The notes under the pieces are model-generated. The model ran no database searches, was not told the DNA's origin, and saw only the letters and a program-made list of their open reading frames with translations. From positions 139,915,429-139,979,428 of the forward strand of contig OY821519.1 in assembly GCA_963682025.1 (NCBI GenBank): a stretch of 64,000 nt of DNA, given 5' to 3'. The translations under genes and the position numbers were made by a program. The number at the start of each line of letters is the position of its first letter. The stretch's first letter is position 1. Below are positions 1-10,595 of this stretch, in pieces. This DNA is from Cordilura impudica (Eukaryota; Arthropoda; Insecta; Diptera; Scathophagidae).

Positions 1-339
1 TCTCTAAAACAGAATTTAAGGCCGGTAACAATATAAGCTTTTGCCATTGTCTGGCTTACATCTAGTGGAGTTATCGGTAATTAATTTTTTCTAGTGTATA
101 TATGTGCCTATATGTATATGAGTGCAATACATTTTCTAGTTCTTTTTGAAGAAAGCTTATTGCAATTGGAGGATATCCACTAAAGTAACTCTTGCATCCT
201 TCCATTTAATAGCAAAAGAACTTTATGTAATGATGCCCTTCATAAGTTAGTTCAGCACAAAGAAAGATCCTTTGTTTTAAAACCCATAATTCTTGCTATA
301 TTTATTGATAACTAGGAATATATTTACAATGCTACAACA

Positions 340-1150
340 AACGTTATAATCAATGATGATCCAGGACCGTGAAATTATAGCTGGTATCAATCACATGCTA
401 GGGAATAGATGTATAAAATGCGAGGACTGGCCAAGATGGACTGGAAAGCATTGAGAGGACTAAATGTAAATCCGAAGAAATCAGAGATATTCCTTAACTA
501 GAAACACACAAAAACCTCTGCTTTGAAGAATCTCATTTCTGAGGCAAAATGTTTGAAATTTCGAAAACTGAGCAATGCGAACTGCACATACGAAGTATTT
601 ATTTACCCAATTGAGATTCAAGTTATATATGAAGCTGCACTAGCCATGTTTCGACTTAAATCCACCATCAGGAACTAAATACCGAATTCCACACAGCCGC
701 TATAAGCTGATATAGAACCGCGGAAATATTAATGATCAATATTTGAAATACTCTTAAGAAAGTTGGTCAAATGGGTACTTTCTAAGTATTATAATAGAAA
801 CGCATTTCTATGCAGATGCATCAATTTTGAATGCTATAACTGGTATTGGTTTTTACAATAGTGACCGTTCAATAGGGAAACACTTTCATCTTCCGGACCA
901 TAACTTCGTCTTACAGGCTGATATAATCTCAACTACAGAGTATATTGTAACAATTAGCTTCATCAGATTTAAAAAAATTGACGAACAGTTAAGCGGAAGT
1001 CAGAGCGATAGTCTCTGACTATATAAGTTCAACGATAATCGTCAAGTGTAAGGAAGATACTGACAAATACTCCAGAATGGGTAATTTTGCAGTTATTAGG
1101 GTCCCAGGACACAGTTCAATGGAGGCTGATGATATTTGGAGCCCTCCATT
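340..1150 (+). pseudogene. Non-LTR retrotransposon relic: RT thumb plus RNase H (LOA/R1-like)
   Basis: Heavily decayed coding sequence, frames broken many times. Near 457-495 the translation reads GLNVNPKKSEIFL, which matches the 'G(L)xVNPxKTExxLF' segment just after the catalytic core of LOA-type reverse transcriptases. From about 805 to 1130 an RNase H-like stretch follows: FYADASIL at its start (cf. YTDGSKL), HLPDHNFVLQAD in the middle (cf. LPxHxSVFQAE) and VPGHSSMEADD at its end (cf. VPGHSGIEGNE). The order RT then RNase H in one frame series on the plus strand fits the LOA/I/R1 group. The open stretch 827-1018 is part of this domain, not a separate gene. No intact catalytic core is visible. 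The clade name is by-eye inference; the presence of an RT-RNase H relic is fairly secure. Confidence 0.6.
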
Positions 1151-1499
1151 AAGCAATTGAAATTAAATAAGGCCAATTAACGGGGCCAAGGTCACGGATA
1201 TTTTATGGCAATAGCCAAACCAGTTGAAAGCTAGGGAACCGCTAAATCTCAACTGAAACGAAATGAGTGAATTTATTTGCATCGTTACCGGTAACTCTGA
1301 ATGAAAGCTTGGAGCCATATCTCTACAACTGTCTATCATTTTGATTCGGCACCTATACAGAGAAATCTTACCCTTTAGAATGAATTAAAGGTTATATAAT
1401 CAAGAACTTGGAGGAAATACGTTATTGGAGCCAATATTAAATGGATATGACCTATCTATGATAACTATGTGAGATGGCTCCTCATCTGCAGCAATGGAC

Positions 1500-2013
1500 C
1501 GATTGTATTCTTTTCTACTTCATGTTTCTCTAATAATATTTCATGTTTTTTTAATTACTAGCAAACCTAAAATATCTGGAGAAATAATCCGATATTGCAT
1601 TTATTATTTCAGTACGATCGGTATAGAATTCAAGGCTAGGTAACTGATTAAAATCAGCCTTGCAGTAAGTCTGTTGTCCATCACAATACAATTGTATTTT
1701 ATAATATACTGATTATAAAGCTTTCTGGCTCGGCTTTTGGCTATCGTAGTCTTATCTGCCGGTCGAACTGGCACTTTCGTGTCTGTGTGCATATTCAGAT
1801 TATGTTTGTTTTTACCGTGTGGAAATAGTGGCATGTTCAGACGGCAAAATGAACCACTTGATTCGCTCTCTGAATCATGATTGTAAACCCTGGTGTTCAG
1901 ACGAGTGTTCTTGTTTCATTTTGACGTTTATATTTTATTTTCAAATATTTGAAGATATCCTTCTACACTTTACGTTTCAATATTTCAGTTTTTCCATTTT
2001 TTTCCATTTTATA
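1500..2013. other. No recognised feature
   Basis: AT-rich sequence with short opposing open frames near 1604-1834 and 1819-2097 that show no domain. It ends at the 3' terminus of a minus-strand Helitron. Confidence 0.5.
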
Positions 2014-2339
2014 CTAGCTGACCCGGAAAACTTCGCTTTGTCCAAAAGCGATTTTTTGATTGAAATAGTTTCGAAATTTTTTTTTATCGAAAATTAGCGA
2101 CCGTTAACAGAGGACGCAATAATATAATTCAAATACATCATCTTTCGAATTCAGTTGAACTCAATAACTTATAATTATACGGATAGCTGACCCGACGGTC
2201 TTCGTCCCGTCCAACATTTGGCGAAAATATAATAAAATATATATATAAAAGTATTAATTAAAAAAAGAATAGAGCAATGATTGTAATCAATTTAATGCTG
2301 CACGATATACAACATTTTTTGTTTTCTGTTCCGGAGCGT

Positions 2340-2990
2340 AAACGAATAGTGTGGATGTTTTTTTTTAACTCGGGATCACGCAACATATAGCTGGCCGTGA
2401 GAAAAGCATGACATTTTCAGATTTATGCCGCACACTTCCAGGGACTGTCCTTGTGACTTGTTTATTGTTATCGCAAATGCAAGTTTCACTGGGAACTGAA
2501 CACCTTTGAACTGGAACGTCAAATCGATTGAAGTCAAGGGAATTCGCGGAAATAAGCATCTCCCTTGAACCGCCCTTTCAAAATCCTTGCCACTATCACA
2601 TTACTCATTAATTTCGTCACTATAAGTCGTGTTCCATTGCATAGTTTCGGGGAATGAGGATGATAGATCCAACTTTAATTCGAATTAAGAGATTCACCGT
2701 AAAGCAGCGTGGATAATGGCTCTGGTGGTGGAAGCAATTTGGCAATTTCACCTTTCCGCCCACGCAATACAATCCAGGCTGTTCTTTCTCAAATTTAACT
2801 GCATTGCAATGCTCACAAACGACATACGGAATTGAACCGATGTGTGCGACCTGTATTGAATATTGGGCTCATATCGAAAGGGTACATGCTCAATTTCACC
2901 TGAATAATTTGTTGTAGCCAACATTGTCGTTAAAAAATTGCACATTGTGATCTGGCTTCATCACTTTGCGAAGCACAAACTTCTCTTCTT
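2340..2990 (-). pseudogene. Helitron replicase/helicase relic (N-terminal region fused to helicase C-terminus)
   Basis: In minus-strand order, the first part (about 2990-2700) encodes a cysteine-rich N-terminal Helitron segment, THIGSIPYVVCEHCNAVKF followed by GLYCVGGKVKLP. It then passes directly to the helicase C-terminus (about 2640-2370): GTRLIVTKLMSNVIVARILK, then FPVKLAFAITINKSQGQ and LEVCGINLKMSCFSHGQ ending LYVA. These match the last motifs of Pif1-like Helitron helicases (INKSQGQSL, FSHGQLYVACSR). In the terminal VACSR the Cys codon is a stop (TGA), and at least two frameshifts are present. The whole HUH replicase core and the ATPase Walker motifs are missing between the two parts, so this copy cannot have moved itself. 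The open frames 2365-2559 and 2748-2945 are partly out-of-frame readings of it. Confidence 0.75.
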
Positions 2991-3426
2991 CTCCATATCA
3001 TTATACTCGGTATATGTATACAATATTTAATCGGTACATTTTAGGGGATGTACCCCGCCCACTAATCCGATCCAGCCTATTTTCGTCAGGTGTACTTACA
3101 CTAATAACAAATGACGTCACATAAAATATCATGATATTGAGTTATTAATTTTTTTGTAGGTGCCTCGCCCACTGTTCCGATAATACTAAATTTTACAACG
3201 GCTACTCACTGCAACTCGCAGCAATCATAGATGACCTCATACAAAGTTGCAAAGCTCTCCCTCCCAGTACTCAAGATATATGATGTTAAAAATTAATTTT
3301 GTATGGGAGGTACCACGCCCACTTATCAGATATCGACCATTTTCGGTATGACTATCCATTTTAATAATAGATAGCCTCACACAAATGTACAAAGCTCTAA
3401 CTCTCATAGTACTCAATATATATGAT

Positions 3427-3570
3427 GTTAAAATGGAATAACCACGTACAGCACCATCTGTTGAGACTTTTTGTACTTTTATTTTTTGCTAAACCTTCGC
3501 GTGGCAGTTAAAATGGAATAACCACGTATTGCGCCATCTGTTGAGACTTTTTGTACTTTCTTTTTTGCTA
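3427..3570. repeat. Tandem ~80-bp duplication inside Helitron
   Basis: The segment beginning GTTAAAATGGAATAACCACG occurs at 3427 and again at 3507, each followed by a GC(A/G)CCATCTGTTGAGAC motif. Two near-identical units, offset 80 bp. Confidence 0.75.
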
Positions 3571-3641
3571 AACCTTTTGGTCCTGTAGTTTTCAAGTTTT
3601 AAGCGGATGAACAAACCACGATTCATTTTTATGTATATAGA

Positions 3642-5662
3642 TATATATGTAATTATATACTTTTTGTTTGTTAAATATTTCTATTTATTTTATTGCACAA
3701 TTTATTTTTTTGTTTTTTTTTTGTTTATATATTTTTGACAGCTAGTTCAGATGAACTAGCGATAATTTCTTATCAAACTTGGAGATGACACTCAATGTTT
3801 CTAGGTTCACAACTAGGTTCATTATGAACCAAGTAGATTCACCCTCAAAATTTTGTATGGCGTGAATGAGAGAGCGAACCTCGAATCTTGCTATCCGTGT
3901 GAACATAGCATAAGACTTCGTTGTCTCTGTTTTTTTTTTTTTTGACATATCACGAACCGCGATGTTGGAATTTTGTCAAATCGTTGAAAGATTTTTCTCC
4001 CAAGTTTTTATTACTAGATCTACTTTTTTTCCGGAGTCGGGTATTCTTTGAATTATTCTCTTATATTCTCCTATATTCTCTTAATTGAACTTCTTGGGAC
4101 TTCTACATTCCGAGCTACATCACTGCGTTTCGATATCGATTATTGAATACTGAAGGAACACTTTGGCTTATTTTTCGCTTTAATTGTTTTCATTCTCAAA
4201 GGTAATAGGTTCATCATAGATTCCACAATTGAAGTCATAAAGTAATTTAATAGCAAAGTTGGGATTTTAGAGACTACCTCAGCCCTTTGAATCACAAGCC
4301 TCATAAAAATATTTAATTTTTTATTTAAATATAATATTTATTATCCCGAATAATGTTAAATTCTGAACAAAGTTTATACGTGTGTATTACCTATTAAACC
4401 GCTCTAGATTATAACGCAGTTCTTGAAATTAGAAAGTGGAATTAAAGCAAATTGAAAAATTATAATACATTTTATGAATTAATTCTTTAAATGACCTGTT
4501 ATTGTTGGTTGATTGGATATTTTAAATTGTTCACATATTGCCTCCTTTGTTAAAAGTTGAATGAGTGTTAAAACCATGAATATCAGTTCAATGTCAATTT
4601 CGATTCGTCATGCCTTTTGCAGCTGTATGTATGTCTGTCTGGCTGACTATTTGGTTTCTTAAGAAAAAAAAAAATTTTATATGAAAAAGCTCGTCGTATT
4701 TGTTTATATTTTGTTTCTTTACTTTTGAAAGAAACGATTTTAAAGCTGACAAAAAATCTGTTTACATAATATAAAAAGGACCACCCATAATTAAAATACA
4801 AAAAAATAAAACACAAACATAAAAACTACATGTTTATTTTGGGAAGTGTTTTACGTAAATATCAATACAATATTTAACACATGGACTTAAAAGTTCTTCT
4901 CCAATAATCCGTTTGTTTAGAATGCCAGTAATAAAATATTGAAACTGTCATAAAAATACAACTGGAATCATGGTGGGATTTTAAAATTAATTTTATGTTT
5001 GGCAGATTACATTTAAATATGGCCAATGATTTTGCTGTTATTTGTGGTATATTTAATGGATGATAATTATGAATGCTTTTAAGTCCTTGATGTTGATTTA
5101 ACAAATATTGTAGTATTTTATTTTTATCTTCTGACCAATATCCTGTTGTGCTTACCTACTTTAATACATTTGGTAAAATTATTAAGGTTGGCTTAAATTT
5201 TAAAATGTTAGGGGACCATACATAAGGAATGTGTTAACGTGATGTCACATTCTGCACATAACTTCGTTCCACCAAATTCACGCATTAGTGTCATATGTCA
5301 GTTTCATTTCCATTAATTGTAAATGTCAAAAGTCAAAGCAAAAGGGTTCCTGGTTACAATTAAATTACATTGAAGAACCCTATGTACGAAGAACTCTCAA
5401 TGCGGAATTCAGCCTGCCGTAAACCAAAAAATTACAAAATATTTCAAATGTTCCCGGGTGAATTGCGATATTTTTTTCTGTTTTCTTTGGAGAGGAATGA
5501 TACTTGTCGCGCACTTTTTGTCATCAAATTGTTTTACTACGCATTTTTCAATGTGATTACTTTGGTGGCAGTATCCAATCTATATTGCTTTTAGAAGCCA
5601 TGGAGCCATATTTTTTACTGGACTTAAACATGAAAGTTAGATCATATGGGTATGGTATATAT
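3642..5662. other. AT-rich intergenic sequence; one short perfect hairpin
   Basis: No gene or element recognised in about 2 kb. At 3741-3760 there is a perfect 9-bp stem (GCTAGTTCA / TGAACTAGC) with a 2-base loop. Small open frames at 3742-3948, 4583-4816, 4874-5104 and 5370-5594 show no domain, no conserved motif and are AT-driven. Confidence 0.45.
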
Positions 5663-6403
5663 CTGTGGTTTTCTAGAATAACCGCGTATGTCATAAAATC
5701 AAAATGTTCAGGGAAGCCAAAAAACGTTATATTTGGAATTATGGGCTCTATATAAAGTTTTTAGAACATTTTATTTAACAGTCCTGCAGATATGGGCAAT
5801 ACATTCTTTATATAAAATTTTGAGTCAAAAATCTTCAGAGGAATAGATCCTAGAGAAGGACGAAAAAACAATATGTAAATTACACTTAAAGTGTAAAACA
5901 ACTTATGTCGACAAACGTCGTTTTCTTTAAAAAATAAAACTACCACCATGTAGACATAAGTTATTGTAGCTTGAAAAATGGATTTTTTTGTTCGTCAACA
6001 AAAAGTTAGCGGGACTTTGGATGAGAATATAACAACGTATCAAGAATAATAGTGACAAAAAATTACAGAAATAAGCACGCAAGTTTTTATAAGTGGTTAT
6101 ACACTGAAAACAAATCCAAAATTATTTTGCATTTTTTTTTTCATTAATAACAACGTATGTCGCTATGTGTCGTTTTCTGAGATAATAATTTGTCAGCGAT
6201 CAAACGTAGGTTGACATACGTCGTTAGTGCTGCAAATTAATTTAATAAACAAGTTACGTCGTTATTTAAAGAAAAAACTCAGAAATGGTCAACATTAAAA
6301 AAAAATTTAACACATGTAAAGAGCTTTAAAAATTAATATATTTGGCATCATTAACTCAAAACTGACAAAAATGGACTTATGTGGTTATTCCAGAAACCCA
6401 CAG
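5663..6403. mobile_element. Inverted-repeat DNA element, CTGTGG family, intact copy 1
   Basis: A 741-bp element with 30-bp terminal inverted repeats. The left end begins CTGTGGTTTTCTAGAATAA and the right end, reverse-complemented, begins CTGTGGGTTTCTGGAATAA; 25 of 30 positions match. Flanks are ATAT on both sides, which may be a short target duplication. No transposase is encoded. The interior repeats ACGTATGTCG / CGACATACGT-like decamers in both orientations (about 5905-5960, 6151-6225 and 6250). A second copy lies inverted at 37728-39765, matching over the whole length, which proves the boundaries. I cannot place the ends in a known DNA-transposon superfamily. Confidence 0.75.
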
Positions 6404-6849
6404 ATATAGTAGTTTTGGTTTTAGTTTTTCATTTTCTCATATTTTCTCGTTTTCGAAGTTATATGGTTATAAACATTTGAAAAAAAAAAATGTATTTAAA
6501 TATTTCTACACATCAGTACAATCTTTGGAAATAGAAACAATTATTTGTTAATTATATTTTTTCCTTTTTTATTTTTGAAATTTTATTCTAGAGAATATCT
6601 GTATTCCGAATATATTTACACAATATTCCCATATTGACATATGGGTGGAAATATTTGAATTAATTTTTAGAAATTTTTATATACCTAAAACTTTGAAGTC
6701 CCTTAAAAAGAAGAAAAGATCAAAAAATAGAAAACTGAGTACACAGTGTTTCTACATATGATCTGTAGTTTCAAGTGTATATGGTATTTTGCAAGTCCAA
6801 AAAAGATCGTATTTTCTAACCCTGATTGAGTATCGTTAAATTTTTTTTA

Positions 6850-7600
6850 AACTTTATTTTTTTATTTTATTTTTAATTTTATTTATTTATTTCGAAATCC
6901 CATACAACAAGACATAAAATCTTATATTTAAAATACATGATTACTACTTGGTACATAGCAGTAAGGAAATTTACCATTGTGTATAATAACAATTAAATAT
7001 AATAAAAAAAGTTTAATATAAAAATTAATTATTTATTAATCTAATTAAAATAATAAACCAATTAATTATAGAAATTAAAGAGGGCCTTTTTAAATTGCAT
7101 TGCGTTGCTTATGAACTGAATGTTTGAAGGTAGCAAGTTCTAAAGACGAATTGAATTTAAAAAAAAACTGCCATTCAGATGATAGTGTTCGATGTCTAAT
7201 TGGTATTAAATCATCTGTTATGCGAGATCGAGTGAACGATATTCTATTAAAAAGATTAGAAGGTTCACGAATATATATAATTTTATGTAAAGAAGTCAAG
7301 GTTCATACTATTAGTAAATCACAGAAGCTAACTCCATACATTTTTTTTAAACTGGTGTTATATAATCATACTTCTTCAGGCCATAACCACACTTTAGTAT
7401 GACGTTATAAGCTTTCTCTATTTTATTGTAACTCGAATAATCACAGCTCGAAAAAACTTCACATCCGTGTAACAAAGTTGGCATTATATATGTTTTTGCA
7501 AGTAATAACCGAATCTTAACCGGTATAAAGCAGCTGTGTTTATGTGATCAGTCCACGTAAAATTATTATTAAAAATTATACTTTTAAACTAGTTTTTCAC
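6850..7600 (-). pseudogene. Non-LTR retrotransposon 3' fragment (Jockey-like)
   Basis: Minus-strand translation of about 7299-7090 gives LHKIIYIREPSNLFNRI, then RTLSSEWQFFF and the terminal FKHSVHKQRNAI. This is the same C-terminal tail as the better-preserved relic at 44233-44967 (LHKIIITKVPKYLFERL ... ASECQFFILTRLWN). Sequence to about 7600 continues upstream in the same protein with frameshifts (NFTWTDHIN resembles LTWSDHIN). Past the stop, toward 6850, the sequence becomes a T-rich plus strand, i.e. an A-rich 3' tail. It is a 5'-truncated dead insertion. The plus-strand open frame at 7124-7402 is a shadow. Confidence 0.6.
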
Positions 7601-7770
7601 CCAAACCGACTTATTGAAAATTTTTTCAATTTTGTTTTCTTAAAAGTTAAGGTGACTTTCATTTAGCACATAGCATATAGTAAATTGAATTCCATTCAAT
7701 ATTTGCTAAATCAAAAGCTATGACATTATTATGTTTAAAGGTGGATCTGGAAATCAAAGGTAATTTATTA

Positions 7771-8402
7771 GATATTAGATTAGATTTATGAATTGAAGTA
7801 TGTGGTAAAGTATAAATAAATTTTCAACATAAATATTTTTGAAAAATTATGTTGAAAATTCTCAAGGATATGAAAGCGTAAAATTTTTTAAGTAAATTAT
7901 TTAAAATTTTTCGTCCTGATAATTCGAAACATTCATTTCTGAAGATTGTCCTCTTTCATTTGGTAGTCATGTTCACATAAGCTGAAGGGTAGAACTAAAT
8001 AAATTAAATATATCCTTAAAACTTTGAATCCCTGTAAAAAGGGCTTGATTTTCATCGAAATAGCTTTCATCCTTTTTAGCTTTCATCCTTTTTAGATATT
8101 AAATTAGATTTATGAATTGAAGTATGTGGTAAAGTATAAATAAATTTTCAACATAAATATTTTTGAAAAATTATGTTGAAAATTCTCAAGGATATGAAAG
8201 CGTAAAATTTTTTAAGTAAATTATTTAAAATTTTTCGTCCTGATAATTCGAAACATTCATTTCTGAAGATTGTCCTCTTTCATTTGGTAGCCATGTTCAC
8301 ATAAGCTGAAGGGTAGAACTAAATAAATTAAATATATCCTTAAAACTTTGAATCCCTGTAAAAAGGGCTTGATTTTCATCGAAATAGCTTTCATCCTTTT
8401 TA
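7771..8402. repeat. Recent tandem duplication, ~324-bp unit
   Basis: The block containing GATTTATGAATTGAAGTATG at 7783 recurs at 8107 (offset 324 bp) and runs to about 8402 with almost no differences; one clear substitution is GTAGTCATG against GTAGCCATG. A small extra duplication of AGCTTTCATCCTTTTT sits at the junction. No coding content. Confidence 0.8.
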
Positions 8403-8479
8403 TTGAGTTCCTTTATAAATTTCTGAAATTCATGGAGTTTAATAAGTTTTCAACACCTCAAAATTACATAAAACGTAAA

Positions 8480-8847
8480 TAAAGACCCTAAAGGTATGCC
8501 AATCAATTATAGCCAATTTACAAATCAACACAAAAAAAAACTAATTTTTATTACAAACACATTAACAAATTTAATAAACACACACATAGCATTGTATAAT
8601 TTTATGTATGTGTTAGTAGCAACTTTAAATGCAATTTACTCAAAATAGAGGAAAAAGTTTTAAAATCTGTAAATCTGCAAAACGGCTAAAAAGAAATACC
8701 TTTCAAATAATATACGTCCGGTCAAAATCGAGATAAAAGGCTAAAAAGAAATACCTTTCAAATAATATACGTCCGGTCAAAATCGGGATAAAACGGTAGA
8801 ACAAAACATCGGTCAGAAAAAATCGCCTAGCCTATTAATATTATAGA
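8480..8847 (-). mobile_element. Small Helitron-like element (TCTATAATATTAATAGGC family), 3' truncated
   Basis: The minus strand starts TCTATAATATTAATAGGCTA at 8847, as in the three complete copies at 32574-32933, 33200-33531 and 56964-57265. The body is shared with them (ATCAACACAAAAAA, ACACATTAACAAATTT, ACACACACATAGCATTGTAT). The 3' end (GGAATCTGCTAG) is absent; homology fades near 8480. A 56-bp stretch is duplicated in tandem at 8683-8738 and 8739-8794. Confidence 0.65.
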
Positions 8848-9273
8848 TATCTTATTTATTGTTCTTTTTATAAAGACGAAGCTGGCGTTTTTAATAGAAA
8901 TAAAAATTCTTATATATTTTATTATTATTAACGTAGAAAAGCTATGAAGATTCCTTCAACATAGCTGGCAATAGAATGTCCAAAGTCAAATCAATGAGAG
9001 CTTAAGAGTTATGCGATATTTGAAATAAATAATCAAAACTTTTGTTGGAATTTTTTATTTTTTTAAAATGCTATAAAAATCCAAGTATCAACAACTTTAT
9101 ATCACTTTAAACAATTTATTAAACCAATTCAATTATGCACCAAAATTAAAAGCATTATAACACACTTCAATCCAAATTATTGGCGATTATAATTACAAAT
9201 TCTATTATAACAAAATATTTTAAATCATAAATGTCTTTAAAATCATTGTGAGAAAATGTTGGTTATTATGACA
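8848..9273. other. No recognised feature
   Basis: AT-rich sequence with no open frame, repeat or terminus that I can identify. Confidence 0.4.
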
Positions 9274-9486
9274 TCAAAATATATTCATATTTGCGACCTG
9301 CAGTTTGATTACAAGGCTTACATGGACGAACAGACGGACGGACGGACGGACATCGTTATATCGAATCAATTAGTGATTCTGATTCGATCGGTATAATAAA
9401 AGATGGGTCTAGATCAAATATTTTTGCTAGTTACAAACAGCAGCACAAAGTCATTATACCCAAACCACATTGTGGTATAGGGTAAA
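9274..9486 (+). mobile_element. DINE-1-like element, family A, 3' fragment (A1)
   Basis: Only the 3' portion is present: CATATTTGCGACCTGCAG, a (GGAC) microsatellite at about 9332-9351, GATTCGATCGGTATAAT, GTTACAAACAGCAGCACA, then the terminal hairpin region TATACCC...CCACATTGTGG...AGGGTA. The same order is seen in the full copies near 22.8, 25, 50-52 and 59.3 kb. Confidence 0.75.
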
Positions 9487-9790
9487 AAAAAGTGTTTAAA
9501 AGGAAACATTGAAAAACAACAACAATTACCACAATTTGAAGGATAATTTTTCTAGATCCGTGAAATGTTAGTTAACTAAAACATCAATATGTTACATAAG
9601 ATAAGTATGTATGTAAATTTTTTTTTATCATGTTATATATTTTTTATTTTATTTATATGAATTTAAATTGGAATTGAAAATAAACCACAAATTAAATCAT
9701 TTTTAGTGTCTTTATACTTATATACATTTACTGCACTTAATAAATATGCTAACATAATAAATGGTTGGGACGATCAATAAATACAATCTA

Positions 9791-10595
9791 GATTCCATAG
9801 CATCAACCAAATTATACAATTTACACAACTGTATCTACAATGGTTTGGTTAATAAAATTCAGTAATCACAACAGAATAATGTGATAGTACGTATGAATAC
9901 CAAAATTCGGTTGGCAACAAATTCGGTCGCCACAACGAATCTGTTTTCTGTGTGTACAAGAAATTCTCATTATTATGGAACATGAAGATGTTATTCAAAC
10001 TACATGGCATGAGTTTTTTCTGGCTTGTAGTTTAGAAAATCAATCTGCTTTTTAAAAGTTCAATAATATTCCTTGCCTCAAAGGTATAATTTGTGGTACA
10101 AATGTTTGTGAGGATATAAATTATCTGGAACCTGGTTATCACGATGTGGTCAGTTATGAACAAGTATGATTAATGGCAAAAATTTACGCACGGATAAAAA
10201 AAATATTTTTTTGTAGTAATCGAGGCATATTAACAATTCCAAGATGTATTCAGGGACCTCGGCAAATTCGAGATGTATTCAAAATGCTGCTGCCTTTTCC
10301 TGGTAGATGGTCCCAAAAGCAGTTGTTGTAGCAAAGTTGATCAATTGACCTGGTGTTTGTACTACGAAATATATTCGACCTGGACACACCTTTTATGATG
10401 TCGACCGAAAACACAGAATTACTTTTTCAAAGCATATATAAAACTACACACAGAAAACGGATTTATTGTTGCAACCGAATTTGTTGCCAACCGAATTTTG
10501 ATAGTCCCGTGCACAATCACATTATTCTGTTGCGATTACTCAATTTATATATAAATTCGATTATATGAAGTGTGATGTTTGGTTGATACAATGGA
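9791..10595. repeat. Long imperfect inverted repeat (possible foldback/MITE)
   Basis: Left arm about 9791-9956 and right arm about 10443-10595 are reverse complements of each other. The outer ends are GATTCCATAGCATCAACC on the left and, reverse-complemented, TATTCCATTGTATCAACC on the right. Arms share CAACAGAATAATGTGAT, AAAATTCGGTTGGCAACA and end in TTTTCTGTGTGT at their inner edges. About 490 bp separate them, with only a non-descript open frame on the plus strand (10353-10568). Related ACACACAGAAAA ends occur at about 12165 and 41581, so this is a dispersed family. Whether the element lies between the outer or the inner edges is unclear. Confidence 0.55.

Larger units (their letters stand above)
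2014..3641 (-). mobile_element. Helitron, minus strand, internally deleted
   Basis: Read on the minus strand, the element starts TCTATATACATAAAAATGAA at about 3641 and ends CCGGGTCAGCTAG at 2014. It has the Helitron hallmarks TC...CTAG with no inverted repeats, and the plus-strand base outside the CTAG end is A (T on the element strand), as expected for insertion between A and T. Interior sequence encodes pieces of a Helitron replicase/helicase (see 2340-2990). Between 3020 and 3600 several diverged copies of a GTACCNCGCCCAC-type segment occur. A second GCTGACCCG-like 3' motif at about 2187 suggests an older end inside the element. About 1.63 kb, against several kb for autonomous copies, so it is non-autonomous. 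Confidence 0.75.

Noticed and set aside
2748..2945. Independent 65-codon minus-strand gene
   Set aside because: Out-of-frame reading of the Helitron N-terminal segment, whose true frame gives VCEHCNAVKF.
9991..10560. A gene inside the 9.8-10.6 kb inverted repeat
   Set aside because: The only frame (71 codons) runs into the repeat arm and has no domain.
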